Notes: generated from the letters alone by a model not told the origin. DNA of 8,468 bases from Saccharicrinis sp. UBA6048 (GCA_002429115.1 DIYS01000096.1:1-8468); one strand, 5' to 3'. Positions 1-7,025 are shown, counted from the stretch's first letter. A program made the numbers and translations.

Positions 1-12
1 CTATGTTCCAAT

Positions 13-357
13 TTAATGGATCAGCATCTTTATCTCGCGAGCCACTTGCTGGTTGTATTCAAAAGCAAGGTTTTTGTGATTCACCAGGTCAACAATGGTA
101 CCTATAAAACATAGGCCAGCCGTAAAAAAGTACAATATTCCCATTCCAATATGGTTAATAAAGAAGCGGTGAATTCCTGCAAACCCAAAGAACCCAAGTA
201 AAGCAGTCAACAATATGGTTTGTGAATCTTTTCTTCTGCCTTTGTAAATCAAGATAAAGTTCTGCGCCTGCTCTTCGTCCAAATCTTTTATCAGTGAATC
301 AAGAAAGATGGCTTCCTCTCCTTCAACCTCCGGCAATAGTGTGTAAATCTTATTCAT
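13..357 (-). CDS. TM2 domain-containing small membrane protein
   Basis: This 114-residue protein has a soluble N-terminal part of about 45 residues that is rich in Glu and Asp, followed by a TM2 domain. The first membrane helix spans about 47-66 and runs into the family's typical GIHRFF motif (61-66). A short turn leads to a second helix at about 70-92, which ends in the conserved Asp90 (TIVDLV). TM2 proteins are widespread in bacteria but their biochemical role is unknown, so no function is assigned. The ATG start is followed by a plausible cytosolic leader and is the only good choice. The gene begins 11 bp after the DUF2752 stop on the same strand, so the two are almost certainly co-transcribed. 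No Shine-Dalgarno sequence is visible, as is usual in Bacteroidota. The domain call is confident and the function is open. Confidence 0.88.
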   Translation of the reverse strand: MNKIYTLLPEVEGEEAIFLDSLIKDLDEEQAQNFILIYKGRRKDSQTILLTALLGFFGFAGIHRFFINHIGMGILYFFTAGLCFIGTIVDLVNHKNLAFEYNQQVAREIKMLIH

Positions 358-368
358 AGCGTGTAATT

Positions 369-665
369 TTAAGTAAAGTTTATATCCCGTTTTAGTATTT
401 TATAGCTCCTGTAAAGTAAGATAGCCACTGCAAGTAAACCCAATGGATGTGATTGCCAGGATTCGATTAGTCGGCCATGAAACATAAATGTTATAGCATG
501 CCCTAATCCACAACCCGGACAAAAGTCAAATCCAAGATTTTTAAAAATACATAATGTGTAATGCGTAGCTTTATCCGGAGAAGACAGCGCTAAAGAAACA
601 AGGGCGATTAACCAAAAATAAGCTTCTAAATGGGAGTTTCTATACTTATAGGTTACTCGTTTCAC
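369..665 (-). CDS. DUF2752 domain-containing membrane protein
   Basis: This 98-residue protein carries the DUF2752 hallmark CPGCG (49-53), followed by a helix containing LGHAITFMFHG and then the SHPLG motif (72-76). Hydrophobic segments at about 14-29 and 75-87, with a weaker one around the CPGCG region, suggest two or three membrane passes. The function of DUF2752 is not known; the paired cysteines could bind a metal or form a disulfide, which is inference only. The start is GTG (663-665). Reading upstream in frame gives a TGA at 687-689 with no ATG between, and the next Met is residue 61, inside the conserved domain, so GTG is needed. A GGAG lies only two bases before it, too close for a standard ribosome binding site. 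The gene is first in a two-gene unit with the TM2 protein. Confidence 0.85.
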   Translation of the reverse strand: MKRVTYKYRNSHLEAYFWLIALVSLALSSPDKATHYTLCIFKNLGFDFCPGCGLGHAITFMFHGRLIESWQSHPLGLLAVAILLYRSYKILKRDINFT

Positions 666-687
666 GACTCCGTTTGTTGCAATGTTT

Positions 688-695
688 CAAATGTA
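688..695 (-). promoter_or_regulatory. Bacteroidetes-type -7 element for the DUF2752-TM2 operon
   Basis: On the minus strand this reads TACATTTG, a perfect match to the TAnnTTTG element recognised by the Bacteroidetes housekeeping sigma factor. It lies 22 bases before the GTG start, which would give a leader of about 15-20 bases. No TTG or TTTG lies at the expected -33 position, so this is a half-supported promoter. Its position just upstream of the first gene, after the terminator of the preceding unit, supports it. Confidence 0.5.
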
Positions 696-774
696 AGCAT
701 TTTTCTCCGTAAGGTATAATTTCACTATAACTTTTTTGTGCCAAGTCCCTTATAACAAAGAAGGTTTATAAATA

Positions 775-801
775 CAAAAGGCTGCCAAAAGTTGACAGCC
801 T
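775..801 (-). terminator. Rho-independent terminator after the surA-type gene
   Basis: On the minus strand, AGGCTG (801-796) pairs with CAGCCT (784-779). After one mismatch the helix continues with three more pairs around a small loop. The stem is followed directly by TTTTG and then TATTT. It starts about 22 bases after the stop codon of the surA-type gene and marks the end of the folding cluster, separating it from the DUF2752-TM2 operon. Confidence 0.75.
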
Positions 802-822
802 CTCATATTTATATTATAAGTT

Positions 823-2184
823 CTATTCTTTAATCCAGTTGTCGTATTTAAAATCGCAATTAACCCAACTCTTATCAATAGTGATGTAGGTCTCTGCCTG
901 TTTTTCTTTAATCCACTTATCCAAAGTTTCTTGTTTCAAACTCTCTTCTAGCATTATCTGCAACAGTTGATAATCGTCTTTAAGGTTCGCACGGTGTGGT
1001 TCGTTCTTTCGCTTAAGTTTAACTAATCGATAGGTTTCCTTGCCTTTACGATCATCAAGCATGAAAAACGGTTCAGATACATCACCCTCTTCCATGTTTT
1101 GTAATTGCTTATTAATAGCCACTGGAATTTGTCCAATCTCAAACTTTGATGTTCCACCACCTTGTTGATTTACCATTTGTCCACCACTGGTTCTTGAATC
1201 TTTATCCATCGAAAAACGCAAGGCGGCCTCTTCAAATGATATGGTTCCATCAGTAATTAAACCCCTGATTGTATCCATACTAGCCTCCGCTTCTTTACGG
1301 GCCTTATCGTTAACCTTTGGTTTTATAAGAATATGGCGACAGTTAATGCGCTCACCTTTACGATCAATTAACTGGATGATATGGAAACCGAACTCAGTTT
1401 CAACAATCTTAGACACCTTTTTCTTATCCTGTAAGTTAAACGCAACACTGGCAAATTCTGGAACAAGACCTGAACGAGCAATCCACCCAAGCTCTCCTCC
1501 GCGTTTAGCAGATTCTTTATCTTCTGAGTACAAAACGGCTAAGGTTGCAAAATCACGTCCTTCATTGATCTGCTTCTGAAAATCACGTAACTGAGCCTTT
1601 ACCCTGTCAATTTCTTTCTGATCAACTTTTGGATAAGCGACAATTTGCTGAAGCTCATATTGTGTAGGCACCATTGGTAAACTATCCTTTGGCAGGTTAC
1701 GGTAATAACCACGAATATCAGCAGGAGTCACTTTTATATCCTGAGTAATCTGCCCTTGCATACGTTGAGTTAACATCTGGATACGCACCATTTCCATCTG
1801 ATCACGCTTAATCTGAAGTAATGACTTATTGAAATACTCTTCCAGCTTTTCTTTTGAGCCAATCTGAGATATAAAATAATTAATGCGTTGATCCACAGAA
1901 TTCACAACTTCATTTTCACTCACCTCAATACTGTCAAGTTCTGCCTGATTCAGCAATAATTTGCTTATTAAAGCCTGCTCGAATAAATGACATTTCAAAT
2001 CACCTGAAAAGTTAGCTCCTTCAACCAAAGCCTGTTCATACTGATGTTCAATGTCTGACTTTAAAATAGCATTGTCACCAACAACAGCAATTACTTCGTC
2101 AATGATATTATCCTGAGCTTGAATGGAAATAAATGAAAATAAAAGGAATAAGCTTAGTGTACTTATTTGAATAATCTTGTGCAT
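823..2184 (-). CDS. surA: SurA-type periplasmic peptidylprolyl isomerase/chaperone
   Basis: This 453-residue protein matches the length and layout of SurA, the periplasmic chaperone that carries unfolded outer-membrane proteins to the BAM complex. It has a Sec signal peptide (about 1-23, ending SIQAQ), a SurA-type N-terminal helical region (about 27-165, with the VIAVVGDNAILKSDI start), two tandem parvulin domains (about 176-273 and 280-391) and a C-terminal helix that packs on the N-domain in SurA structures. Parvulin 1 has GGELGW and GFHII (His268), but Gln180 replaces the first family His. Parvulin 2 has CRHILIKP (His284), but Arg386 sits where the last His is expected. The Asp that stands in for the Pin1 Cys appears in both (222 and 327). 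One or both domains may therefore serve binding more than catalysis. The gene is last in the folding cluster and has its own promoter candidate and a terminator. Confidence 0.93.
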   Translation of the reverse strand: MHKIIQISTLSLFLLFSFISIQAQDNIIDEVIAVVGDNAILKSDIEHQYEQALVEGANFSGDLKCHLFEQALISKLLLNQAELDSIEVSENEVVNSVDQRINYFISQIGSKEKLEEYFNKSLLQIKRDQMEMVRIQMLTQRMQGQITQDIKVTPADIRGYYRNLPKDSLPMVPTQYELQQIVAYPKVDQKEIDRVKAQLRDFQKQINEGRDFATLAVLYSEDKESAKRGGELGWIARSGLVPEFASVAFNLQDKKKVSKIVETEFGFHIIQLIDRKGERINCRHILIKPKVNDKARKEAEASMDTIRGLITDGTISFEEAALRFSMDKDSRTSGGQMVNQQGGGTSKFEIGQIPVAINKQLQNMEEGDVSEPFFMLDDRKGKETYRLVKLKRKNEPHRANLKDDYQLLQIMLEESLKQETLDKWIKEKQAETYITIDKSWVNCDFKYDNWIKE

Positions 2185-2250
2185 GCTTTGTTTTTTGTAT
2201 AAACTTTACTTCTTGCCAAAAGATGGGTGACAATTAAATCTCTCCATGAT

Positions 2251-2279
2251 CAAACCTATCTTTTAAAGCTAAATGCAAA
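2251..2279 (-). promoter_or_regulatory. Bacteroidetes-type promoter for the surA-type gene
   Basis: On the minus strand, TAGGTTTG (2258-2251) is a perfect TAnnTTTG -7 element. A TTTG lies at 2279-2276, 17 bases upstream, which fits the published TTG-N17-23-TAnnTTTG arrangement. That upstream TTTG is itself the end of a second complete TAGGTTTG (2283-2276). Transcription would start near 2244, giving a leader of about 60 bases before the ATG at 2184. This suggests the gene can be expressed independently of the two genes before it. Confidence 0.6.
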
Positions 2280-2364
2280 CCTACATAATTTTTCGTTGCG
2301 ATGACCCCTGACCATGTAGTTTTTATGCGCTTAATTAGAATAAAATCACACAACCTGAGCCCGA

Positions 2365-3222
2365 TTAATAAAAGTTGATGTTTTTATTCTTGAGTGCTTC
2401 TTCGTACAAGTCGGTCTCCAACTGCTTAATGAATTCCAACCGTTTCTTATTAAGCAGAATGGCTTTGATCTTATTTTCAACAAACTCAAGTGGAGCCAGA
2501 TCTGATGCCACTTTAAATTCGTCAATTGAAAGATAATAATTGAACAATGAATCTGAGGTTTGATAATGCTTATTATTTCTCAGAAATCGTTCCGGACGAT
2601 TGATTGCTTGCGGCAAGCGCTTGCTTATCTCCTCCAATGTCAGCCAATGATCCAGGAAAATTTCGTACTTCTTGGCATTTTGAAAACAATAGGCCTCAAG
2701 CTTAACCAAATCTTCCGAGTCATCCGATTTGTAGAGCTTAACCAAGTCATCAATATTTGGAGCCGATTGTGGTACAATAACAAATACGCCTTTAATGATC
2801 GGCTCTGAAAGCTTGAAATTATCAACCATCTCAGTGTAATAATTCTTGATTTCTGAACTTTTGATCAAAGGACTATACTTCTGTTCTAATAGCTTTTGCT
2901 GATATTGGTGAATTAATAGCGAGCGCCTGTATTCCTCAAGCAAAGCGCTAACATCTTTTTCTTCCGGTGTAAGATTCAGCTCCGCCTTACTAAGCAACAA
3001 TTCCGACCTGATCCATCGATTAATGTACTCCTGTGCGAAAATGGTGCTATCTTCGTTTGAGATACCATTTGGAACAGCCTGGTAAATTTGATTTTTTGTC
3101 AGGATTTTTTCTCCAATCTGTACGAATGGATCCTCTCCTTCTCCACCATTTCCCGGCGAACATGCGGCCAAAGTAAAAATTAAAATATAAGCGTAACTAC
3201 GAAAATTATTTATCCCCTTCAT
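2365..3222 (-). CDS. SurA-like lipoprotein without a recognisable parvulin domain
   Basis: This 285-residue protein has a lipoprotein signal peptide ending in the lipobox LAAC, with Cys21 as the predicted lipidated residue, followed by a Gly- and Glu-rich spacer. Residues 32-130 resemble the helical N-domain of SurA/PpiD proteins (FVQIGEKILTKNQIY, then EYINRWIRSELLLSKAEL). The C-terminal part (about 225-285) is helical and SurA-C-like. Residues about 140-205, where a parvulin domain would sit, begin with a possible first strand (IIKGVFVIV) but lack both catalytic His residues, the GG-LGW loop and the FG-H-II strand. I infer a membrane-anchored holding chaperone or a partner of the two neighbouring isomerases rather than an enzyme. 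It starts 49 bp after the two-parvulin gene with no promoter motif between, so it is probably in the same operon. Whether it is attached to the inner or outer membrane cannot be told from sequence. Confidence 0.8.
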   Translation of the reverse strand: MKGINNFRSYAYILIFTLAACSPGNGGEGEDPFVQIGEKILTKNQIYQAVPNGISNEDSTIFAQEYINRWIRSELLLSKAELNLTPEEKDVSALLEEYRRSLLIHQYQQKLLEQKYSPLIKSSEIKNYYTEMVDNFKLSEPIIKGVFVIVPQSAPNIDDLVKLYKSDDSEDLVKLEAYCFQNAKKYEIFLDHWLTLEEISKRLPQAINRPERFLRNNKHYQTSDSLFNYYLSIDEFKVASDLAPLEFVENKIKAILLNKKRLEFIKQLETDLYEEALKNKNINFY

Positions 3223-3271
3223 TTTCAGTGTTAAATTGGAAAAGCGTTTGTTAAAAGTATATTTTTAACGT

Positions 3272-5173
3272 TTACAATGCAACTGTATTTAAACGGGGCT
3301 GGTGTTTTTCCTTAAGCTTGATCAGCCATTTTTCCTCAAGTTCATTCTGATACTCAGATATTACCTGTCCTCTTATTTCATCCAGTTTTTGAGTGGTCGC
3401 TTTTTTTATCTCACCATCTAATACCAAGAACTGATATTCTCCATCTGTATCCATGTTTTTGACTTTCCAAACTTGTTTATCTAATAATGGCTCATCACCT
3501 TTAAAAAAGCGTCCTTCTTTAATTTCGATCATTTTTGATAAATCCGCATCAATAGAATCCTTCTTAAGATCAGAATCTTTTTTAATCAACTTACTTATGG
3601 ATTTATACGTCTTTTTATCCTTGCAAAATATAAGTCGTCCATCAAAATGCTCATCCAGTAAATAGTTGTTTTTATTGGCTTCATAAAAGGCAGCCAGCCC
3701 TACAGTATCATTCGATGCTTTATTCCAAACTTCATTCTGACTAATTTCAAAGATCAACAAACCATCGTGATACTCATTCATTAAATACTTGTAATCTGGG
3801 TATTTATATTTCAGCTGACTCTTTTCGTAGTCTAAAATCTTGTTGTTAATAAAGGTTTTCCAGGTCAGGTCATAACTACTTTCAGTGAGCCCATCACGTG
3901 GCAAGTCATACGGGAATGCATTGACAATAAAACTATTGGACACAATGGTAACATCAGCAAAAGATGCCAAAGTAACACGATTGTCAGCCATTATCTTAGT
4001 AAACTCACTTTTACCTTTTTTACTTGCTTCAATGGCTTTCTTTTTTTGTTGCTCATAAGCATCCACGTCCAATTTGTAGTTGTACTCCGATCGCAAACGT
4101 TCGATGGTCGCATTTTTACCGGCATACGCGCGTTCGTCTCGCTTTATCTTGTTCAGTATCTCAGGCCTGCACTCATCAAGCGACCTAACAGGTCTGCTAT
4201 CAATTCTTTTAATAATGTGCCATCCGAATTTTGTCTTCACAGGTTTTGAATACTGTCCATCCTCGGTTAATGCGAAAGCTGCTTCGGTAAACTCAGGCAC
4301 CATTTTGCCCGTACCAAACCATGGCAATTGTCCGTTATTATCGATTGTTTGCTTATCGTCAGAATATTGCTTGACTAATTCATTAAACGACTCCCCCTCT
4401 TCTAACTTGCGATAAATTTCATCAGCCTCTACTTTTATCTGTGTTTGAATATTTTCGTTGGCACCATAAGGAAATAATTTCATTATGTGAGCCACCAGAA
4501 TTTCTCCTCTATTTTTTCTTTTATCATGAGCTTTAATCAAATGATAGCCAAAACTGGTGCGCGTAATTTCAGAAACCTCCCCTACCGGAGTATTATACGC
4601 CGCTTTCTCAAACGGATAAACCATCATAAAAGCACCAAAATAGCCCAATCGCCCTTTATTGGGTGCCGATGGCCCTTCTGATAATTCAACAGTCAATTTA
4701 TCAAAGTCAGCTCCATTATTCAGTTGTTGTTTAATCTCTGCTATTCGGGTATAAGCCTCAAGTGTATCTTGTGGACTTGGCGATGGTGGCAGCTTGATTA
4801 AAATATGTGAAGCATCCACTTCGTAGCACATATGCTCATATGCCTCTTTAACCACATCTTCAGTCGCCTTTTTATCCGTCAGGTAAGGCTTTGCCAATTC
4901 ATTGTGGTAATAGTTCAGCTCCTGCTGAAAAGAAGGCATCGTATCGTATCCTTGTGCTATCGCCTCTTCTACTTTTAATTTATAATTAACGAAAAACTCA
5001 ACATACTCCTCTTTACTAATCGGATTCTGGGTTAATGAATTGTTCTTTTCGTAGATATAGTTAAACTCACCTTTTGTAAACGTTTTATCACCAATACTTA
5101 ATAATACTTCCTCTTGAGCATTAAGAGTGATAATTATACAAAAGCCAATAAGAGTGGTCAAAAATCGATTCAT
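3272..5173 (-). CDS. Periplasmic peptidylprolyl isomerase with two parvulin domains
   Basis: This 633-residue exported protein has a signal peptide at about 1-19 (cleavage likely within TLNAQ), a SurA/PpiD-like N-terminal helical region (about 22-115), parvulin 1 (about 119-215) and parvulin 2 (about 226-323). A C-terminal part of 300 residues follows, much longer than in SurA. Parvulin 1 has ASHILIK (His123) and FGYHLIK (His211), but Gly167 stands where SurA has Asp and Pin1 has Cys, and its loop is shortened to GRLGYF. Parvulin 2 has VAHIMKLF (His229), Asp273, GQLPWF and FGWHIIK (His319), so it keeps the full set and is the likelier active domain. The C-terminal segment at about 508-620 looks like a decayed further parvulin or SurA-C helices. 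The product probably folds or escorts envelope proteins. It is the first gene of the cluster; no clear promoter motif was found upstream. Confidence 0.9.
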   Translation of the reverse strand: MNRFLTTLIGFCIIITLNAQEEVLLSIGDKTFTKGEFNYIYEKNNSLTQNPISKEEYVEFFVNYKLKVEEAIAQGYDTMPSFQQELNYYHNELAKPYLTDKKATEDVVKEAYEHMCYEVDASHILIKLPPSPSPQDTLEAYTRIAEIKQQLNNGADFDKLTVELSEGPSAPNKGRLGYFGAFMMVYPFEKAAYNTPVGEVSEITRTSFGYHLIKAHDKRKNRGEILVAHIMKLFPYGANENIQTQIKVEADEIYRKLEEGESFNELVKQYSDDKQTIDNNGQLPWFGTGKMVPEFTEAAFALTEDGQYSKPVKTKFGWHIIKRIDSRPVRSLDECRPEILNKIKRDERAYAGKNATIERLRSEYNYKLDVDAYEQQKKKAIEASKKGKSEFTKIMADNRVTLASFADVTIVSNSFIVNAFPYDLPRDGLTESSYDLTWKTFINNKILDYEKSQLKYKYPDYKYLMNEYHDGLLIFEISQNEVWNKASNDTVGLAAFYEANKNNYLLDEHFDGRLIFCKDKKTYKSISKLIKKDSDLKKDSIDADLSKMIEIKEGRFFKGDEPLLDKQVWKVKNMDTDGEYQFLVLDGEIKKATTQKLDEIRGQVISEYQNELEEKWLIKLKEKHQPRLNTVAL

Positions 5174-5391
5174 TATTCTTGTGCTTAAAAATTACTTTTA
5201 AAAAACGGCTTTAAAAATACTTTATTATTGTTAGATGAGTATTTTTTTTAGATTGAAAGATGGTACTAATAAGTTGCATTCACTCTTAATCAACCTGGTA
5301 AATAGCAAATGACAACCTTTTTTAACACACTGTACCAAGCTAATTCATTAATTCTTTCTACTTTTGCGCCCTGAAAAAATCAAGTTGCATC
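5174..5391. other. Divergent intergenic region between the isomerase and ABC-F genes
   Basis: These 218 bp of AT-rich DNA separate two divergently transcribed genes and should hold promoters for both. Only the rightward one is visible (5359-5366). For the leftward operon the best candidate is TATTTTTA at 5219-5212 on the minus strand, which lacks the final G of the consensus and has no partner -33 element, so it is not called. The 9-mer AAGTTGCAT occurs at 5271-5279 and again at 5382-5390, the second copy ending just before the ABC-F start codon. No coding region or RNA gene is apparent. Confidence 0.6.
5359..5366 (+). promoter_or_regulatory. Bacteroidetes-type -7 element for the ABC-F gene
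   Basis: TACTTTTG is a perfect TAnnTTTG match lying 25 bases before the ABC-F ATG. The following CGCCC is a sequence often seen near start points in this phylum. Transcription would begin about 20 bases before the start codon, giving a short leader. No TTG is present at the usual -33 distance, so confidence is moderate. Confidence 0.6.
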
Positions 5392-7005
5392 ATGATTACA
5401 GTATCAGACTTGGCCATTCAATTTGGCAAAAAACCTCTCTTCCAAGACGTTAACCTTAAGTTTACTCCAGGTAACTGCTATGGATTAATTGGCGCTAATG
5501 GTGCCGGTAAATCAACCTTTTTACGTATCCTTTCAGGTGAACTGGATTCAACAAAGGGTAATGTAAAAATGGAACCGGGCGAACGCCTTTCGGTATTAAA
5601 GCAGGATCACTATGCTTTTGATGAATTCACTGTACTTAATACAGTGATGATGGGTCATAAAGAGATGTGGGAAGTAATGCAGGAAAAAGATGCCCTGTAT
5701 CTGAAGCCTGACTTTAGTGAGGAAGATGGAATGAAAGCTGCCAAGCTGGAAGATGATTTTGCGGCCATGGGTGGCTGGAATGCCGAAAGTGATGCGGCTG
5801 AATTATTAAGTGGTCTGGGCATTAAAGAGCACTTGCATCACCAGGAGATGAAAAACCTGACCGGTAAAGAAAAAGTTCGCGTGTTGCTGGCACAGGCATT
5901 ATTTGGTAATCCGGATAACCTACTGCTGGATGAGCCAACCAACGACCTTGACCTTGAAACGGTTCTTTGGCTGGAAAACTACCTGGCTAATTTTGAAAAT
6001 ACTGTGATTGTTGTTTCTCACGACCGTCACTTCCTTGATAATGTGTGTACCGACATTGTGGATATTGACTTTGGAAAGATCCGCATGTTCTCGGGTAACT
6101 ATACCTTCTGGTACGAATCGAGCCAGTTGGCTGCCCGTCAGTTAGCTGCTCAAAACAAAAAAGCTGAAGAGAAGAAGAAAGAGCTTCAGGAATTTATTTC
6201 CCGCTTTAGCGCCAACGTAGCGAAGAGTAAGCAGACAACCAGCCGTAAAAAGATGATTGACAAATTGAATGTTTCCGAGATTCAGCCTTCAACACGTCGC
6301 TACCCTGGTATTATTTTTCAACCTGCTCGTCAGTCTGGAGATCAAATATTGCGAGTAGAAAACCTAAGCTACTCCATCGATGGTGAAGTGATGTTCAAGG
6401 ATGTCACCTTCAATGTTGAAAAAGATGAAAAGGTAGTTCTTATCTCGCGCGATAACCGTGCTGTAACTGCATTTTTCCAGATAATAAATGGTGAAATAAA
6501 TGCTGAAGCCGGAACCCACGAATGGGGACAAACCATTACCAGCGCTTATCTTCCAATGGACAATACTCAGTATTTCCAGAAAGAGCATAAGCTATACGAT
6601 TGGCTGGCTCAATATGCCAAAGACACATCTGAAGATTACATGCGTAGCTTCCTTGGTAAAATGTTGTTTAGCAACGACGATATTGAGAAAAAAGCAACGG
6701 TACTATCCGGAGGTGAAAAAATGCGCTGTATGATTGCACGTATGATGATGGAAGAACCAAACGTATTAATTCTGGATCACCCAACCAACCACCTGGATCT
6801 GGAATCTATTCAGGCATTTAACAACAATATGAAAACATTCCCGGGACAAATTTTAATGGCATCTCATGACCATGAATTTATTCGTACAACATGTGGACGA
6901 GTAATTGAACTGACTCCTAATGGAATTGTTGATAAGCTGATGGACTTTGAAGAGTATTTAGCGGATGAAAGCATTAAAGCCGTAAGAGACAGTAAATACA
7001 ACTAA
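5392..7005 (+). CDS. ABC-F family ATPase (YbiT/YkpA-like)
   Basis: This soluble 537-residue protein has two ATP-binding cassettes and no membrane segments, as in ABC-F proteins, which bind the ribosomal E site and modulate translation. Its length and the linker motif RFSANVAKSKQTTSR (271-285) point to the YbiT/YkpA branch. Cassette 1 has Walker A GANGAGKS (34-41), Q-loop Gln71, Walker B LLLDE (catalytic Glu181) and switch His210, but its signature is LTGKE (156-160) instead of LSGGE. A charged coiled-coil linker with the tRNA-interaction region spans about 240-305. Cassette 2 has an intact LSGGEK (438-443) and His492, but no Walker A: Val358 replaces the Lys, and His463 replaces the catalytic Glu. 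One composite ATP site is thus complete and the other lacks its key residues. No link to antibiotic resistance is evident. It is a single-gene unit with its own promoter and terminator. Confidence 0.95.
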   Translation: MITVSDLAIQFGKKPLFQDVNLKFTPGNCYGLIGANGAGKSTFLRILSGELDSTKGNVKMEPGERLSVLKQDHYAFDEFTVLNTVMMGHKEMWEVMQEKDALYLKPDFSEEDGMKAAKLEDDFAAMGGWNAESDAAELLSGLGIKEHLHHQEMKNLTGKEKVRVLLAQALFGNPDNLLLDEPTNDLDLETVLWLENYLANFENTVIVVSHDRHFLDNVCTDIVDIDFGKIRMFSGNYTFWYESSQLAARQLAAQNKKAEEKKKELQEFISRFSANVAKSKQTTSRKKMIDKLNVSEIQPSTRRYPGIIFQPARQSGDQILRVENLSYSIDGEVMFKDVTFNVEKDEKVVLISRDNRAVTAFFQIINGEINAEAGTHEWGQTITSAYLPMDNTQYFQKEHKLYDWLAQYAKDTSEDYMRSFLGKMLFSNDDIEKKATVLSGGEKMRCMIARMMMEEPNVLILDHPTNHLDLESIQAFNNNMKTFPGQILMASHDHEFIRTTCGRVIELTPNGIVDKLMDFEEYLADESIKAVRDSKYN

Positions 7006-7025
7006 GCAAAATAAACTGATATATT

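Noticed and set aside
1241..1579. Plus-strand open frame of 112 codons inside the surA-type gene
   Set aside because: It lies wholly antisense to a well-supported gene, has no family-like motif, and no promoter or ribosome site points to it.
2281..2319. CTACAT/ATGTAG inverted repeat as a terminator for the isomerase-lipoprotein operon
   Set aside because: The stem is only six pairs around a 27-base loop and the minus-strand side lacks a proper T-run, so it does not look like an intrinsic terminator.
4080..4415. Plus-strand open frame of 111 codons opposite the two-parvulin gene
   Set aside because: It is antisense to the conserved parvulin 2 coding sequence, with irregular composition and no recognisable domain; a chance frame.
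5261..5337. TGGTAC (5261-5266) and GTACCA (5332-5337) as an operator pair
   Set aside because: The six-base arms are 65 bases apart with no other symmetry, which is expected by chance.
6430..6480. Frameshift or sequencing error as the cause of the missing Walker A in ABC-F cassette 2
   Set aside because: The frame is continuous, the flanking residues align well with cassette 1 and with known family members, and the following LSGGEK is intact, so the change appears genuine.
6364..6588. Minus-strand open frame inside the ABC-F gene
   Set aside because: It overlaps the second cassette of a clear ABC-F protein and shows no independent coding signs.
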